Assembly: GCA_015662175.1 (NCBI GenBank) | Contig: DQUR01000265.1 | Location: 1 to 8,226, forward strand | Origin: Thermococcus paralvinellae | Lineage (GTDB): Archaea; Methanobacteriota_B; Thermococci; Thermococcales; Thermococcaceae | Direction: 5' to 3' | Length of the DNA: 8,226 bases | Part shown: positions 1-5,847 of the stretch, piece by piece | How positions within the stretch are numbered: position 1 is the stretch's first letter | Layout: every line of letters begins with the position of its first letter | Notes under the pieces: model-generated | Told to the model about the DNA's origin: nothing | Seen by the model: the letters and a program-made list of their open reading frames with translations, nothing else | Databases searched by the model: none | Program-made: the position numbers and the translations under genes

Positions 1-99
1 GGCCCGCCGGGAAGGGACTACCATTTCCTGTGGGTCAAGATAGTTATTCTCACAGGGGTCGTGGGTGCAATCTACCTGGTGCTGAGACTGAGGAGGTGA
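1..99 (+). CDS. C-terminal end of a membrane-anchored protein (partial, cassette A)
   Basis: This is an open frame from the first base to TGA at 97-99; only the last 32 residues are present and the start lies outside the window. It shows a short polar stretch, a hydrophobic segment of about 17 residues (KIVILTGVVGAIYLVL) and the basic end RLRR. That is the design of a C-terminal membrane anchor with positive residues inside the cell. The 307-aa protein of cassette B ends the same way (hydrophobic helix, then KIRR) and sits in the same place before its permease, so this is probably the cassette A counterpart. The stop codon lies inside the ribosome binding site of the next gene, as in cassette B. 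Function is unknown; the family assignment rests on position and topology, because the diagnostic ectodomain is not in the window. Confidence 0.75.
   Translation, partial: GPPGRDYHFLWVKIVILTGVVGAIYLVLRLRR
92..99 (+). promoter_or_regulatory. Ribosome binding site overlapping the preceding stop codon
   Basis: GGAGGTGA is a near-perfect match to the archaeal anti-Shine-Dalgarno sequence. It ends 4 nt before ATG 104 and contains the TGA of the upstream gene, so translation of the permease is probably coupled to the gene before it. The same layout recurs at 5836-5844 in cassette B. It fixes the permease start at 104. Confidence 0.8.
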
Positions 100-103
100 G
101 GTA

Positions 104-874
104 ATGAGGGCCCAAATAAGGTGGGAACTTGAGGATCCCTACAACCTCATCGTCTTCATGTTCGGCTTTATCATGCTCGGCATCACCTTCTTTTCCGGCC
201 TCACGAGCAACGATACCGTGTTCATGATAGTCGGACCGGACAGCGTAATAGTTTCCGAATCTGCCAAGAACATTGGCCTCACCCTTCCGAGACTGGGGGT
301 TGAGGAGTACACGATATTTGCCCTCACTGGAGCGTTGCTGGTTTCGCTGATGCTCAGGTACGACAGAGATACTGGGGTTGCCAAAAGCGTCTACAGCTTG
401 CCCGTCAGGAACCACTCCGTGGTCCTTTCGAAGGCACTTTCCGCCATGGTGCTGCTCTTCCTCGCCTCAATCCTGCCGGCCTTTCTGGCGTTCTTCTACA
501 TTTACGGAGATGCCCCGAACCTCGTGAAGAAAGCTCTCCTCGAGGAGGGCTTTTTGGCAGGCTACATCCTCTACTGGGTGATGATGGTGCTCTATGTGGT
601 GTCCCTGTCTGCCCTGGTTGCGATGCTCTTCCCGAACACCTTCGCCTCCCTCTTGGGATGTATAACCCTCCTTTACGTTCCCCTCGTGCTCAAACTTAGG
701 AGCCTTCCCCCTGCGATAATTGACGATACATTCTTCAAAGCCTACGCGACTCAGTTTTACCCCGCCGACAGGATAGCGGCGTTCCTTGACGGTTCCTTCT
801 ACGTGGGGCTTCTCCTTCCTGTGGTGATGCTGGGGATAGCTCTAATACTCAGCGAGTGGAGGGACGTCTTATGA
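104..874 (+). CDS. ABC-2 type transporter permease, cassette A
   Basis: A 256-aa integral membrane protein with about six hydrophobic segments: roughly residues 13-30, 70-84, 108-133, 150-175, 179-197 and 231-249. After the second segment comes a cytoplasmic stretch RYDRDTGVAKSVYSLPV (85-101). It resembles the acidic, Gly/Thr-containing loop before transmembrane 3 of ABC-2 permeases, which contacts the ATPase. The start is ATG 104, supported by an excellent Shine-Dalgarno and by alignment with the cassette B permease (MRAQIRWEL versus MKTQLNWEL). The two permeases align nearly end to end; YGDAPNL and SEWRDV are identical. The stop overlaps the next start as ATGA. It should form the membrane pore of an ABC transporter; the substrate cannot be read from sequence. 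Its own ATPase gene is broken, so it may be inactive or use an ATPase in trans. DNA is GC-rich: 37 of 60 bases are G or C at 421-480. Confidence 0.85.
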   Translation: MRAQIRWELEDPYNLIVFMFGFIMLGITFFSGLTSNDTVFMIVGPDSVIVSESAKNIGLTLPRLGVEEYTIFALTGALLVSLMLRYDRDTGVAKSVYSLPVRNHSVVLSKALSAMVLLFLASILPAFLAFFYIYGDAPNLVKKALLEEGFLAGYILYWVMMVLYVVSLSALVAMLFPNTFASLLGCITLLYVPLVLKLRSLPPAIIDDTFFKAYATQFYPADRIAAFLDGSFYVGLLLPVVMLGIALILSEWRDVL

Positions 875-1308
875 GGCTCCTGAAGGCGGTACTGCTGTCG
901 GTGGTCATCATGACCCTCCTCGTGTTCCCGATAGAGAAGAACGTGCTGACCCAGCCAATTTCTGAGGTCATCCTCGTGGAGCAGGGGATCATCGTGCCCT
1001 CCTCAGGAATTGCCATGCTGAGCTCCAGCGCGGACGATGGAACGGGCTACACCGTCAGGGTCTTCGACCCCGAAAGCGGAAGGACACTCCTTGAGAGGAA
1101 CGTGACTGGCAGCTTCAGGGGCAGGGTCATGCTGGAGCATTCTGGCCCCTACTACTTCTCGGTCCGGACCATGACGCCCGTGACGATAGCGGTGAGGGTC
1201 ATCAACAGGTACCCCTCGGTAGCGGTGCTCAACATAAGATACGGTCTGGGAGCAATGAGTGCCTTCCTACTGGCGGTTATCCTGCTGATGGAGGGGCGGA
1301 GAAAATGA
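871..1308 (+). CDS. Two-membrane-segment accessory protein, cassette A
   Basis: A 145-aa protein of no family I recognise. An N-terminal hydrophobic segment (about 4-20) and a C-terminal one (about 125-140), the latter followed by EGRRK, flank an ectodomain of about 100 residues that looks beta-rich. The motif HSGPYY (90-95) is identical in the cassette B homologue, and FDPE (65-68) is also shared. The beta-strand pattern with a Gly-x-Tyr near its end recalls small sandwich domains such as the pre-peptidase C-terminal type, but this is only a resemblance. ATG 871 is chosen over the in-frame ATG 856, because 871 overlaps the permease stop as ATGA and matches the cassette B start (MRLLKA in both). 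The stop overlaps the ATPase start at 1305 as ATGA. Always lying between permease and ATPase suggests a dedicated transporter subunit. Confidence 0.8.
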   Translation: MRLLKAVLLSVVIMTLLVFPIEKNVLTQPISEVILVEQGIIVPSSGIAMLSSSADDGTGYTVRVFDPESGRTLLERNVTGSFRGRVMLEHSGPYYFSVRTMTPVTIAVRVINRYPSVAVLNIRYGLGAMSAFLLAVILLMEGRRK

Positions 1309-1948
1309 TAACCGCGAGGAACCTCACCAAGCGGTTCGGAAGGCTGGTCGCCCTGAATTCGATAAACCTTGAAATCGATGAGGTCCCAACGGCGGTGGAA
1401 AATCAACGTTCCTCAACCTCTGTGCCGGCCTGTACAGGCCGAGCAGGGGAGAAATCAAAGTGTTGGGAGAAAACCCGTGGAGCAACAATGGACTGAGGAG
1501 AAGAATAGGGGTTTCCTTCGATCCTCCTGCGCTTCCAAAACACAGAACAGCCAGGGAATGGCTTGGCTACCTGGCGGAGATCAAGAGATTGGATGAAGAG
1601 GAAGTCCTTAAGGCGGCGGGACTGTTCTCCGCGGTGAAATACCTCGACAGGAAGATGGGAGAGTACTCCGCCGGCATGCTCAAAAGAATCAGCCTCACTC
1701 AGGCTTTCCTCGGAAAACCGGAACTGGTGCTCCTGGACGAGCCACTGGCGAACCTTGACCTGGGGGGAATCAGGGAAGTAGCGGAAGTCATAGGCGAGCA
1801 GGCGGAAAAGGGAGCCAACATGGTCGTGGTCTCCCACATCTGGCGCCCGCTGGTTGAGTTTGCGGACAGAATCGTTGTGATAGCCGCGGGGAGAGTGGTG
1901 CTGGCGGGAACTCCTGGGGAGGCAATCCCCCAAATTGAGGAGATTTAA
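1305..1948 (+). pseudogene. ABC transporter ATPase, cassette A, frameshifted by a 19-bp deletion
   Basis: The reading begins at ATG 1305 with MITARNLTKRFGRLVALNSI, matching the cassette B ATPase, then loses frame near 1384. Aligned with the intact copy, 19 bp are missing between GATGAG and GTCCCAAC. This removes the six residues GFTLIL (the beta strand before Walker A) and shifts the frame. The correct downstream frame resumes directly with GPNGGGKST (codons from 1382) and stays open to TAA at 1946-1948. It contains the signature YSAGM, Walker B LVLLDEP, the D-loop and the H-loop histidine (VVSHIW). In that frame TGA at 1379-1381 immediately precedes Walker A, and the first usable start downstream (TTG 1460) would give 162 aa lacking Walker A. 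Unless the deletion is an assembly artefact, no functional ATPase is made. Everything else is intact, so the lesion looks recent. Confidence 0.85.
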
Positions 1949-2264
1949 CCACACACCATTCACCCACCGTCCTCTCTATCTCCTCACTAACCCTTTTTCT
2001 GTCTTTCTTATCAACAACCAGGAAGATTTCCTGAACACTGCCATCACTCTTCGCCAAAAGCTTTAATCCTGTCAACGTTTCTCTGACAACCTTTATCTCG
2101 AAGCCCCTTGAGTCGCTTGCATAGATTCTCCCCGGGATTACTTTCTTAACTTCCTTTATCTCTGCAATCTCTTCAAGAGCTGGCAGAATGCCTTTGAGGA
2201 GATGGTGTTCAAGCTTAACGCCTTTTTTGATATGTTTAGGCATCTCTAAGCCATCTCCACCCAT
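1788..2264 (-). CDS. DUF2103-like predicted metal-binding protein with an overrun C-terminus
   Basis: The conserved-looking part spans about 2243 down to 1949. It has a basic N-terminus, then KLEHHLLKGILPALEEIAEI, KKVIPGR and GSVQEIFLVV. I associate this pattern with DUF2103, a small archaeal family of predicted metal-binding proteins of unknown function; the HH pair is the likely ligand. This assignment is from memory. Two starts are possible: ATG 2264 (158 aa) or ATG 2243 (151 aa, MPKHIKKG). I prefer 2243, because a TATA-like box at 2264-2271 lies about 25 bp before it, predicting a leaderless transcript. The frame continues to TGA at 1790-1788, overlapping the convergent ATPase remnant by 161 nt. 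The last 54 or so residues (Pro/Arg-rich) come from that GC-rich antisense stretch, so the native C-terminus has probably been replaced or lost at about 1949. Confidence 0.6.
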   Translation of the reverse strand: MGGDGLEMPKHIKKGVKLEHHLLKGILPALEEIAEIKEVKKVIPGRIYASDSRGFEIKVVRETLTGLKLLAKSDGSVQEIFLVVDKKDRKRVSEEIERTVGEWCVVKSPQFGGLPPQEFPPAPLSPRLSQRFCPQTQPAGARCGRPRPCWLPFPPARL

Positions 2265-2271
2265 TATAAAG
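2264..2271 (-). promoter_or_regulatory. Possible TATA box of the DUF2103-like gene
   Basis: Read on the minus strand this is CTTTATAA, preceded by an A/T-rich BRE-like stretch (GATTTTAAA). Its centre is about 25 bp before ATG 2243, the spacing expected for a leaderless archaeal transcript starting at or near that codon. No Shine-Dalgarno sits at a good distance from either candidate start. The box falls in the 22-bp gap after the upstream permease gene, so read-through from that gene is also possible. Confidence 0.4.
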
Positions 2272-2286
2272 TTTAAAATCCGTTAT

Positions 2287-3384
2287 TTATTCTAAATCTG
2301 CATTTATAAACTTGATGTAGCCTGCTATAAACATGCATAAGAAAGAACTCAACATAAGAATTAGATACTGCCACACAAAACTTAGAGCCTCCCAAAGAGA
2401 ACCTTCCCACCCCATTGTGTAATCTGATAGGACAACGTCTCCGTTAGCGTTAATTCTCATGCCTGAACTCTCGGGCATAGTGTTACAATCCCCAATGCAC
2501 ACTTTTCTAACGGCTATTTTTGAGACGATTCTTTTATACCATTCTCCTGGCACAAAGAGTGTGAGCTTTCTGTATATGTAATTTGAGTTTTCACGGTACC
2601 GGATAATTATATCGTACATGTCTATTTTTTCATTAAGTGTACCGCTGATTTTTATTCTCTCTTCAAGTGAAGTTAAACCACCTGTGCGCTCGAGGGTTAG
2701 TCCATAAGGTTCAAGTTCTTCCTGTAGTTCTTTGAAAGCAATGTTGCTAGCAGCTTTGAACACAAAGAATGGATATACCATCTCAGCAAGTATTACAAGG
2801 AGTAAACCAAGAATCAGCGTGTTTTTCGGGTTCTTAATTAAAATCGAGATAAATATGCCAGTGCTCAGATAAATGAGGGTATAAAGAAAGGTTATAGGAA
2901 AAAGCACACTCAAAACTTTTAAATCAAAGAGCGTTACGGGAATGCCTTTAACTAAAGCCAAGCCAATGCCTGTTATGTAGAAGATTAAAAGACCGATAAA
3001 TACTGTGACTAATGCTCCCAAAAACTTACCGATGTAAAACTGATCTCTATAAAGAGGATGGCTTAAAGTTACCCTAATCGTCCCCTTTTGGATTTCTTGG
3101 TTTATTAAGTCAGCACCAAGAAGAATGCCTAGGAAAGGTAATACTTTTACAAGAACTTGGTGAAAGGGAAGGAAAATCCTTGTAAAGGGTGAAATCATGC
3201 TTCTGAGCTTGCCTGCGAGCTGTAGAAGCTGAGGATCATCAAAAGCATAACTCCCAGAGGAAACATTGTAAATTGCTAAAACCGCAAATCCAACGAAAAT
3301 CAAAAGTATCCCTGTAAATCTCTTCGTTTTTATGTTTGTTTGGATATCCTTTAGTACTATATTAACTGTTGGACTTAGGTTCAT
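2287..3384 (-). CDS. ABC-2 family permease, unrelated to the cassette permeases, no adjacent ATPase
   Basis: A 365-aa membrane protein with about six hydrophobic segments (roughly residues 23-40, 78-93, 121-145, 157-182, 188-209 and 337-357). Between segments 2 and 3 is NQEIQKGTIRVTLSHP (95-110), a clear match to the E-x-x-x-G-T motif of NosY/ABC-2 permeases (the COG1277 style), where the loop meets the ATPase. A large loop of about 125 residues lies between segments 5 and 6. It should be extracytoplasmic and has a Cys pair (C296, C300) that could form a disulfide. The ATG at 3384 has no Shine-Dalgarno but a TATA box about 25 bp upstream, so the mRNA is probably leaderless. No ATPase follows; the next gene is the DUF2103-like one. 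It may use an ATPase encoded elsewhere. It is divergent from cassette B and AT-rich. Confidence 0.8.
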   Translation of the reverse strand: MNLSPTVNIVLKDIQTNIKTKRFTGILLIFVGFAVLAIYNVSSGSYAFDDPQLLQLAGKLRSMISPFTRIFLPFHQVLVKVLPFLGILLGADLINQEIQKGTIRVTLSHPLYRDQFYIGKFLGALVTVFIGLLIFYITGIGLALVKGIPVTLFDLKVLSVLFPITFLYTLIYLSTGIFISILIKNPKNTLILGLLLVILAEMVYPFFVFKAASNIAFKELQEELEPYGLTLERTGGLTSLEERIKISGTLNEKIDMYDIIIRYRENSNYIYRKLTLFVPGEWYKRIVSKIAVRKVCIGDCNTMPESSGMRINANGDVVLSDYTMGWEGSLWEALSFVWQYLILMLSSFLCMFIAGYIKFINADLE

Positions 3385-3404
3385 AGTTATTAATTTGAAC
3401 TTTA

Positions 3405-3414
3405 GATTTAAAAA
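3405..3414 (-). promoter_or_regulatory. TATA box of the 365-aa permease gene
   Basis: Minus-strand TTTTTAAATC is centred about 25 bp upstream of ATG 3384. The spacing places the start site on or next to the ATG, and no ribosome binding site is present, so a leaderless mRNA is expected. Its BRE side faces the opposing TATA box of cassette B. Confidence 0.55.
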
Positions 3415-3423
3415 TTTATTGAC

Positions 3424-3437
3424 AAAAATTTTATATA
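3424..3437 (+). promoter_or_regulatory. BRE and TATA box of cassette B
   Basis: TTTATATA at 3430-3437, preceded by the A-rich AAAAAT, is a strong archaeal TATA/BRE candidate. Usual spacing predicts transcription start at about 3458-3461, giving a leader of about 42 nt that carries the Shine-Dalgarno at 3488-3494. It lies back to back with the minus-strand TATA box at 3405-3414. Confidence 0.6.
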
Positions 3438-3469
3438 CTAATAAACTGAAATTACTAATAAACTGAAAT
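3436..3469 (+). repeat. Perfect 17-bp tandem repeat over the predicted cassette B start site
   Basis: TACTAATAAACTGAAAT occurs at 3436-3452 and again at 3453-3469 with no mismatch. A degenerate partial third copy (AATAAACGAA) follows. The block starts at the last bases of the TATA box and covers the predicted transcription start. That is where a repressor would block RNA polymerase, so it could be an operator. It could also simply be slippage in A/T-rich DNA. Confidence 0.75.
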
Positions 3470-3487
3470 AATAAACGAACCTCACTC

Positions 3488-3494
3488 GGAGGTG
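3488..3494 (+). promoter_or_regulatory. Ribosome binding site of the secreted protein gene
   Basis: GGAGGTG lies 7 nt before ATG 3502. The nearer ATG at 3497 is followed at once by a stop codon, so 3502 is the start. Confidence 0.8.
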
Positions 3495-3501
3495 TGATGA
3501 G

Positions 3502-3873
3502 ATGAAAAAGTTGCTCACAGGAATGCTCCTCCTTGGGAGCCTCTTTTTGAGCTTAGCGGCGGCTGCAAATGGAATATCTCTACTGAGCTGTTGGTATCCA
3601 TGGGACTACGACACTGATGTTCACCAGTGGAATGATAATGAGTGGGTCTGGGCAGGAGTTCGCGGACAGGTTGAGATCTGTGACGGAGAATTCCAAAGAA
3701 TTCTCACCAACACAGTAAGACATACTGCATATTGGAAGGGAGTAAATGTTGATCCCAGTAGGGATGTGATTAGACGTGCATATCCTGAATATGCTGTGAC
3801 ACAAATCCATTACAGAAGAATAAATGGCGACGACGGATATGCAACGGCATATATACCAAACTTCTACCGTTAG
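3502..3873 (+). CDS. Small secreted Trp-rich protein, first gene of cassette B
   Basis: A 123-aa protein with a classical signal peptide: KK, a hydrophobic core (about 4-18) and a small-residue cleavage region AAAA (19-22), probably cut just before or after N23. The mature chain of about 100 residues has exactly two cysteines (C30, C60), suited to one disulfide. It is rich in aromatic residues, with Trp at 31, 34, 43, 48, 50 and 78 and the end PNFYR. It has no membrane anchor. I do not recognise a family. A small, secreted, aromatic protein leading an operon that encodes an ABC transporter and anchored surface proteins is the layout of bacteriocin loci such as lactococcin 972, but I cannot show homology. 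It could equally be a sensor ligand, a periplasmic-side chaperone or a cell-surface component. Because it has a Sec-type signal, export does not obviously need the neighbouring ABC transporter. Start supported by a strong Shine-Dalgarno. Confidence 0.85.
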   Translation: MKKLLTGMLLLGSLFLSLAAAANGISLLSCWYPWDYDTDVHQWNDNEWVWAGVRGQVEICDGEFQRILTNTVRHTAYWKGVNVDPSRDVIRRAYPEYAVTQIHYRRINGDDGYATAYIPNFYR

Positions 3874-3885
3874 GGGGGCAAAAGT

Positions 3886-4923
3886 ATGAAAAAGCTTGCT
3901 ATCTTTATTTTTTCTCTTTTGCTCTTTTCTCCTGCTTATGCTCTTCCTTCATGGTTTAAGGAAGGGGTTTATGTGAAGTATGCTCTTCTGATGCCTGAGG
4001 ATAGGGGCTCGAGAGATTTTCAAATATTTACCCTTCACCCGGCTTTACTCAGTTCCGACGTTTATAAAAAGCTCTTACAGGTTAATGAAAGGTGGAAGGA
4101 CGCTCCAGAGGTTAGCAAGGTGCGGGAAGATAAACCCATTGGTCTTTTTGTTTATGGTGATGTTTTTCTGGTTTTTAGAGTTGTTAATGTTACCGGCGAG
4201 AGTGCACTGATTAACGTGACTCTTGAACTTTACAACATCAGCGTGAACTTCTGGCGTCCGCTGGATGCTTTGAATATTTCCACACTTTTAACCCTTAATT
4301 TGACGGATTTAACATACTGGGATAAGAACGGGAGCGTGATTGGGACACCATCATTCTTCATTGACCCCCAAAACCCACCGAAAAAAGGTGATTTAATTGT
4401 GAAAACGAGCCTTCTAAAGAATTATGGGGTTCATATCGACGGAGATTTGATAGTCAAGAATGTTTCTTACACTGTGCATATAAATCGGACACTCTTAACC
4501 TATGTGAGAAACTTTACTCCTCCATATATAACGGTGGTGTCAAATAAAGAACCTCTTATCTGGGCTGTAGGAAATGGGAGCCTATCTAGCTCGTCTTCTT
4601 TCGAGGCGATCTATGATTTTGATTCTGGTTTAATGATCGGGCTCATGCCCTCTTCTCAACCCTCAGAGTTTCTTGCCCTTGGGATTATTGAGTCTAGTTT
4701 TTTAGATTACACTGCCACAAAGAACCTTCATAAGCTTCATAAGAGTGGGGAGGATAGTGTTAAGTGGTGGCTTCAAGGGTTTAATCTTTATGAAACTAAT
4801 ATAGAGTTCTGGGAGCCTAAAAAGGTTGAAGCTCCAGAAAGCAGCATGAAGTACTTCTTTATTGTCGGGCTTTTCTTGTTGATCATAATACTTGTAAAAA
4901 GACTTATGGGGGAAAGAAAATGA
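3886..4923 (+). CDS. Cell-surface protein with signal peptide and C-terminal anchor (345 aa), cassette B
   Basis: A signal peptide (residues 1-19, ending AYA) is followed by an ectodomain of about 300 residues, then a hydrophobic helix (about 322-338) and the basic tail KRLMGERK. The topology is outside domain, inside tail. The ectodomain looks beta-rich and carries about ten N-x-S/T sequons (for example N101, N110, N117, N130, N138), so it is probably heavily N-glycosylated. It is related to the next protein: both open the mature part with SWFKEG.YV.YA, share FFIDP.NPP (157-165 here) and have NLY.TNI before the anchor. No known family is recognised. ATG 3886 lies 12 nt after the previous stop behind a G-rich element (3873-3878). 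The stop overlaps the next start as ATGA. Probably an extracytoplasmic binding or protective partner of the transporter (inference). Confidence 0.82.
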   Translation: MKKLAIFIFSLLLFSPAYALPSWFKEGVYVKYALLMPEDRGSRDFQIFTLHPALLSSDVYKKLLQVNERWKDAPEVSKVREDKPIGLFVYGDVFLVFRVVNVTGESALINVTLELYNISVNFWRPLDALNISTLLTLNLTDLTYWDKNGSVIGTPSFFIDPQNPPKKGDLIVKTSLLKNYGVHIDGDLIVKNVSYTVHINRTLLTYVRNFTPPYITVVSNKEPLIWAVGNGSLSSSSSFEAIYDFDSGLMIGLMPSSQPSEFLALGIIESSFLDYTATKNLHKLHKSGEDSVKWWLQGFNLYETNIEFWEPKKVEAPESSMKYFFIVGLFLLIIILVKRLMGERK

Positions 4924-5843
4924 AGAAAACATGCGTTATCTTACTCATGATGCTCCTGCCTTCCGTTTGCGCTCTTTCTTCATGGTTTAAGGAGGGAGCT
5001 TACGTAACTTATGCAGCATTCCCTTATAGGGATAGACCATTTCCCACGGCAATAATGCTGACAGAGAACGATGTCATTCTGGAAGCCCATGGAAACGTCA
5101 CCTTAACATTCAATATAACCAGGATATCCGGGAGCATCGCATATATAAACGTAACCCTCAAGCTTCTTGATGTTGAGATAAAACCCGAAGGAGAGCGCTT
5201 TAGAGAGATGGTATTCTCTGAGGTTTTAACCCTTGATCTGAAAAACCTAATGTACGTAGAGAATGGAACTCCCGCTGGAAAGCCTATCTTTTTTATTGAT
5301 CCAAAAAATCCTCCTCAATTGAATGAAACAATCTTCGGAACCGGTATGAGAGTCGAAAATGTGACTCCCTCATTCCTTGCCCCAATAGTTTACGCTGGCA
5401 AAGTGAAAAGCGGTGTTGAGCTGGAACTTAGGGGGTATAACGCAACTACAGAAGTTTCGAGAATCCTCGGCATTGAGGTTAGGGGAACATTCTATGACAT
5501 GATGGATGGCGTAGAGAGGAGCACATATGATAACTCAACGGGTTTGCTTCTCTGCAATTTTCCTCCCGTTACCTATGAAATAAAGAAGATGGGCTTTAGA
5601 TATGCCCACTTTTATGACCAGCTTGCAATGCACCGTTTTCTCGTGCAGCTGAAGCGTCGTGAAGTGGTAAAGGAGAACCATGCCTACTGCGGCAGGGGGA
5701 TGAACCTCTACAAAACGAACATTCCCATACCATTTGAAGAGTACGTGTGGGTTGAGGGTGAGCAGAATTGGAAGGGCATGCTTATTGGAGCGGCGATAGG
5801 AATATTGGCGATCATTATCGTGCTCATAAAAATCCGGAGGTGA
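4920..5843 (+). CDS. Cell-surface protein with signal peptide and C-terminal anchor (307 aa), cassette B
   Basis: Paralogue of the preceding 345-aa protein. It has a signal peptide (about 1-18), an ectodomain with many N-x-S/T sequons (N59, N65, N77, N115, N135, N147 among them), a hydrophobic helix (about 286-303) and the basic end KIRR. The shared motifs are SWFKEGAYVTYA just after the signal, FFIDPKNPP (124-132) and NLYKTNI (262-268). It has two mature cysteines, C212 and C257, that could pair. C17 lies in the signal region but the preceding residues are a poor lipobox. The start overlaps the upstream stop as ATGA, and the stop TGA lies inside the permease ribosome binding site. The fragment at 1-99 is probably its cassette A counterpart, so this gene rather than the 345-aa copy is the conserved partner. 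Function unknown. Confidence 0.82.
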   Translation: MKKTCVILLMMLLPSVCALSSWFKEGAYVTYAAFPYRDRPFPTAIMLTENDVILEAHGNVTLTFNITRISGSIAYINVTLKLLDVEIKPEGERFREMVFSEVLTLDLKNLMYVENGTPAGKPIFFIDPKNPPQLNETIFGTGMRVENVTPSFLAPIVYAGKVKSGVELELRGYNATTEVSRILGIEVRGTFYDMMDGVERSTYDNSTGLLLCNFPPVTYEIKKMGFRYAHFYDQLAMHRFLVQLKRREVVKENHAYCGRGMNLYKTNIPIPFEEYVWVEGEQNWKGMLIGAAIGILAIIIVLIKIRR

Positions 5844-5844
5844 T
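5836..5844 (+). promoter_or_regulatory. Ribosome binding site supporting a TTG start
   Basis: GGAGGTGAT overlaps the TGA at 5841-5843 and ends 3 nt before TTG 5848. It supports the unusual TTG start and mirrors the arrangement at 92-99 in cassette A. Confidence 0.8.
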
Positions 5845-5847
5845 AGC

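Noticed and set aside
50..415. Minus-strand open frames of 121 and 81 codons at the start of the window
   Set aside because: Both are antisense to the permease, which is supported by a paralogue, topology and a ribosome binding site.
1305..1409. Programmed ribosomal frameshift joining the two halves of the cassette A ATPase
   Set aside because: A frameshift would restore the frame but not the six missing residues of the strand before Walker A, and no slippery heptamer is seen. A deletion is simpler.
1369..1596. 75-codon plus-strand frame inside the ATPase remnant
   Set aside because: It is a third frame through the ABC domain, neither of the two frames that carry the ATPase motifs, and reads as random sequence.
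1403..1963. 186-codon minus-strand open frame opposite the broken ATPase
   Set aside because: It lies wholly antisense to a recognisable ABC domain, its translation is low in structure and resembles no family, and it has no ribosome binding site. GC-rich DNA makes such frames common.
1990..2010. T-rich stretch as a transcription terminator for cassette A
   Set aside because: CCCTTTTTCTGTCTTTC could stop archaeal RNA polymerase, but it lies in the coding part of the opposite gene and is interrupted. The evidence is too weak to list.
3436..3480. CRISPR array
   Set aside because: There are only two adjacent 17-bp copies, with no spacers and no cas genes. It is a tandem direct repeat.
1949..3501. 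Mobile element or integrated island between the cassettes
   Set aside because: I see no transposase, integrase, terminal inverted repeats, target duplication or tRNA gene in this stretch. The composition change alone does not show one.
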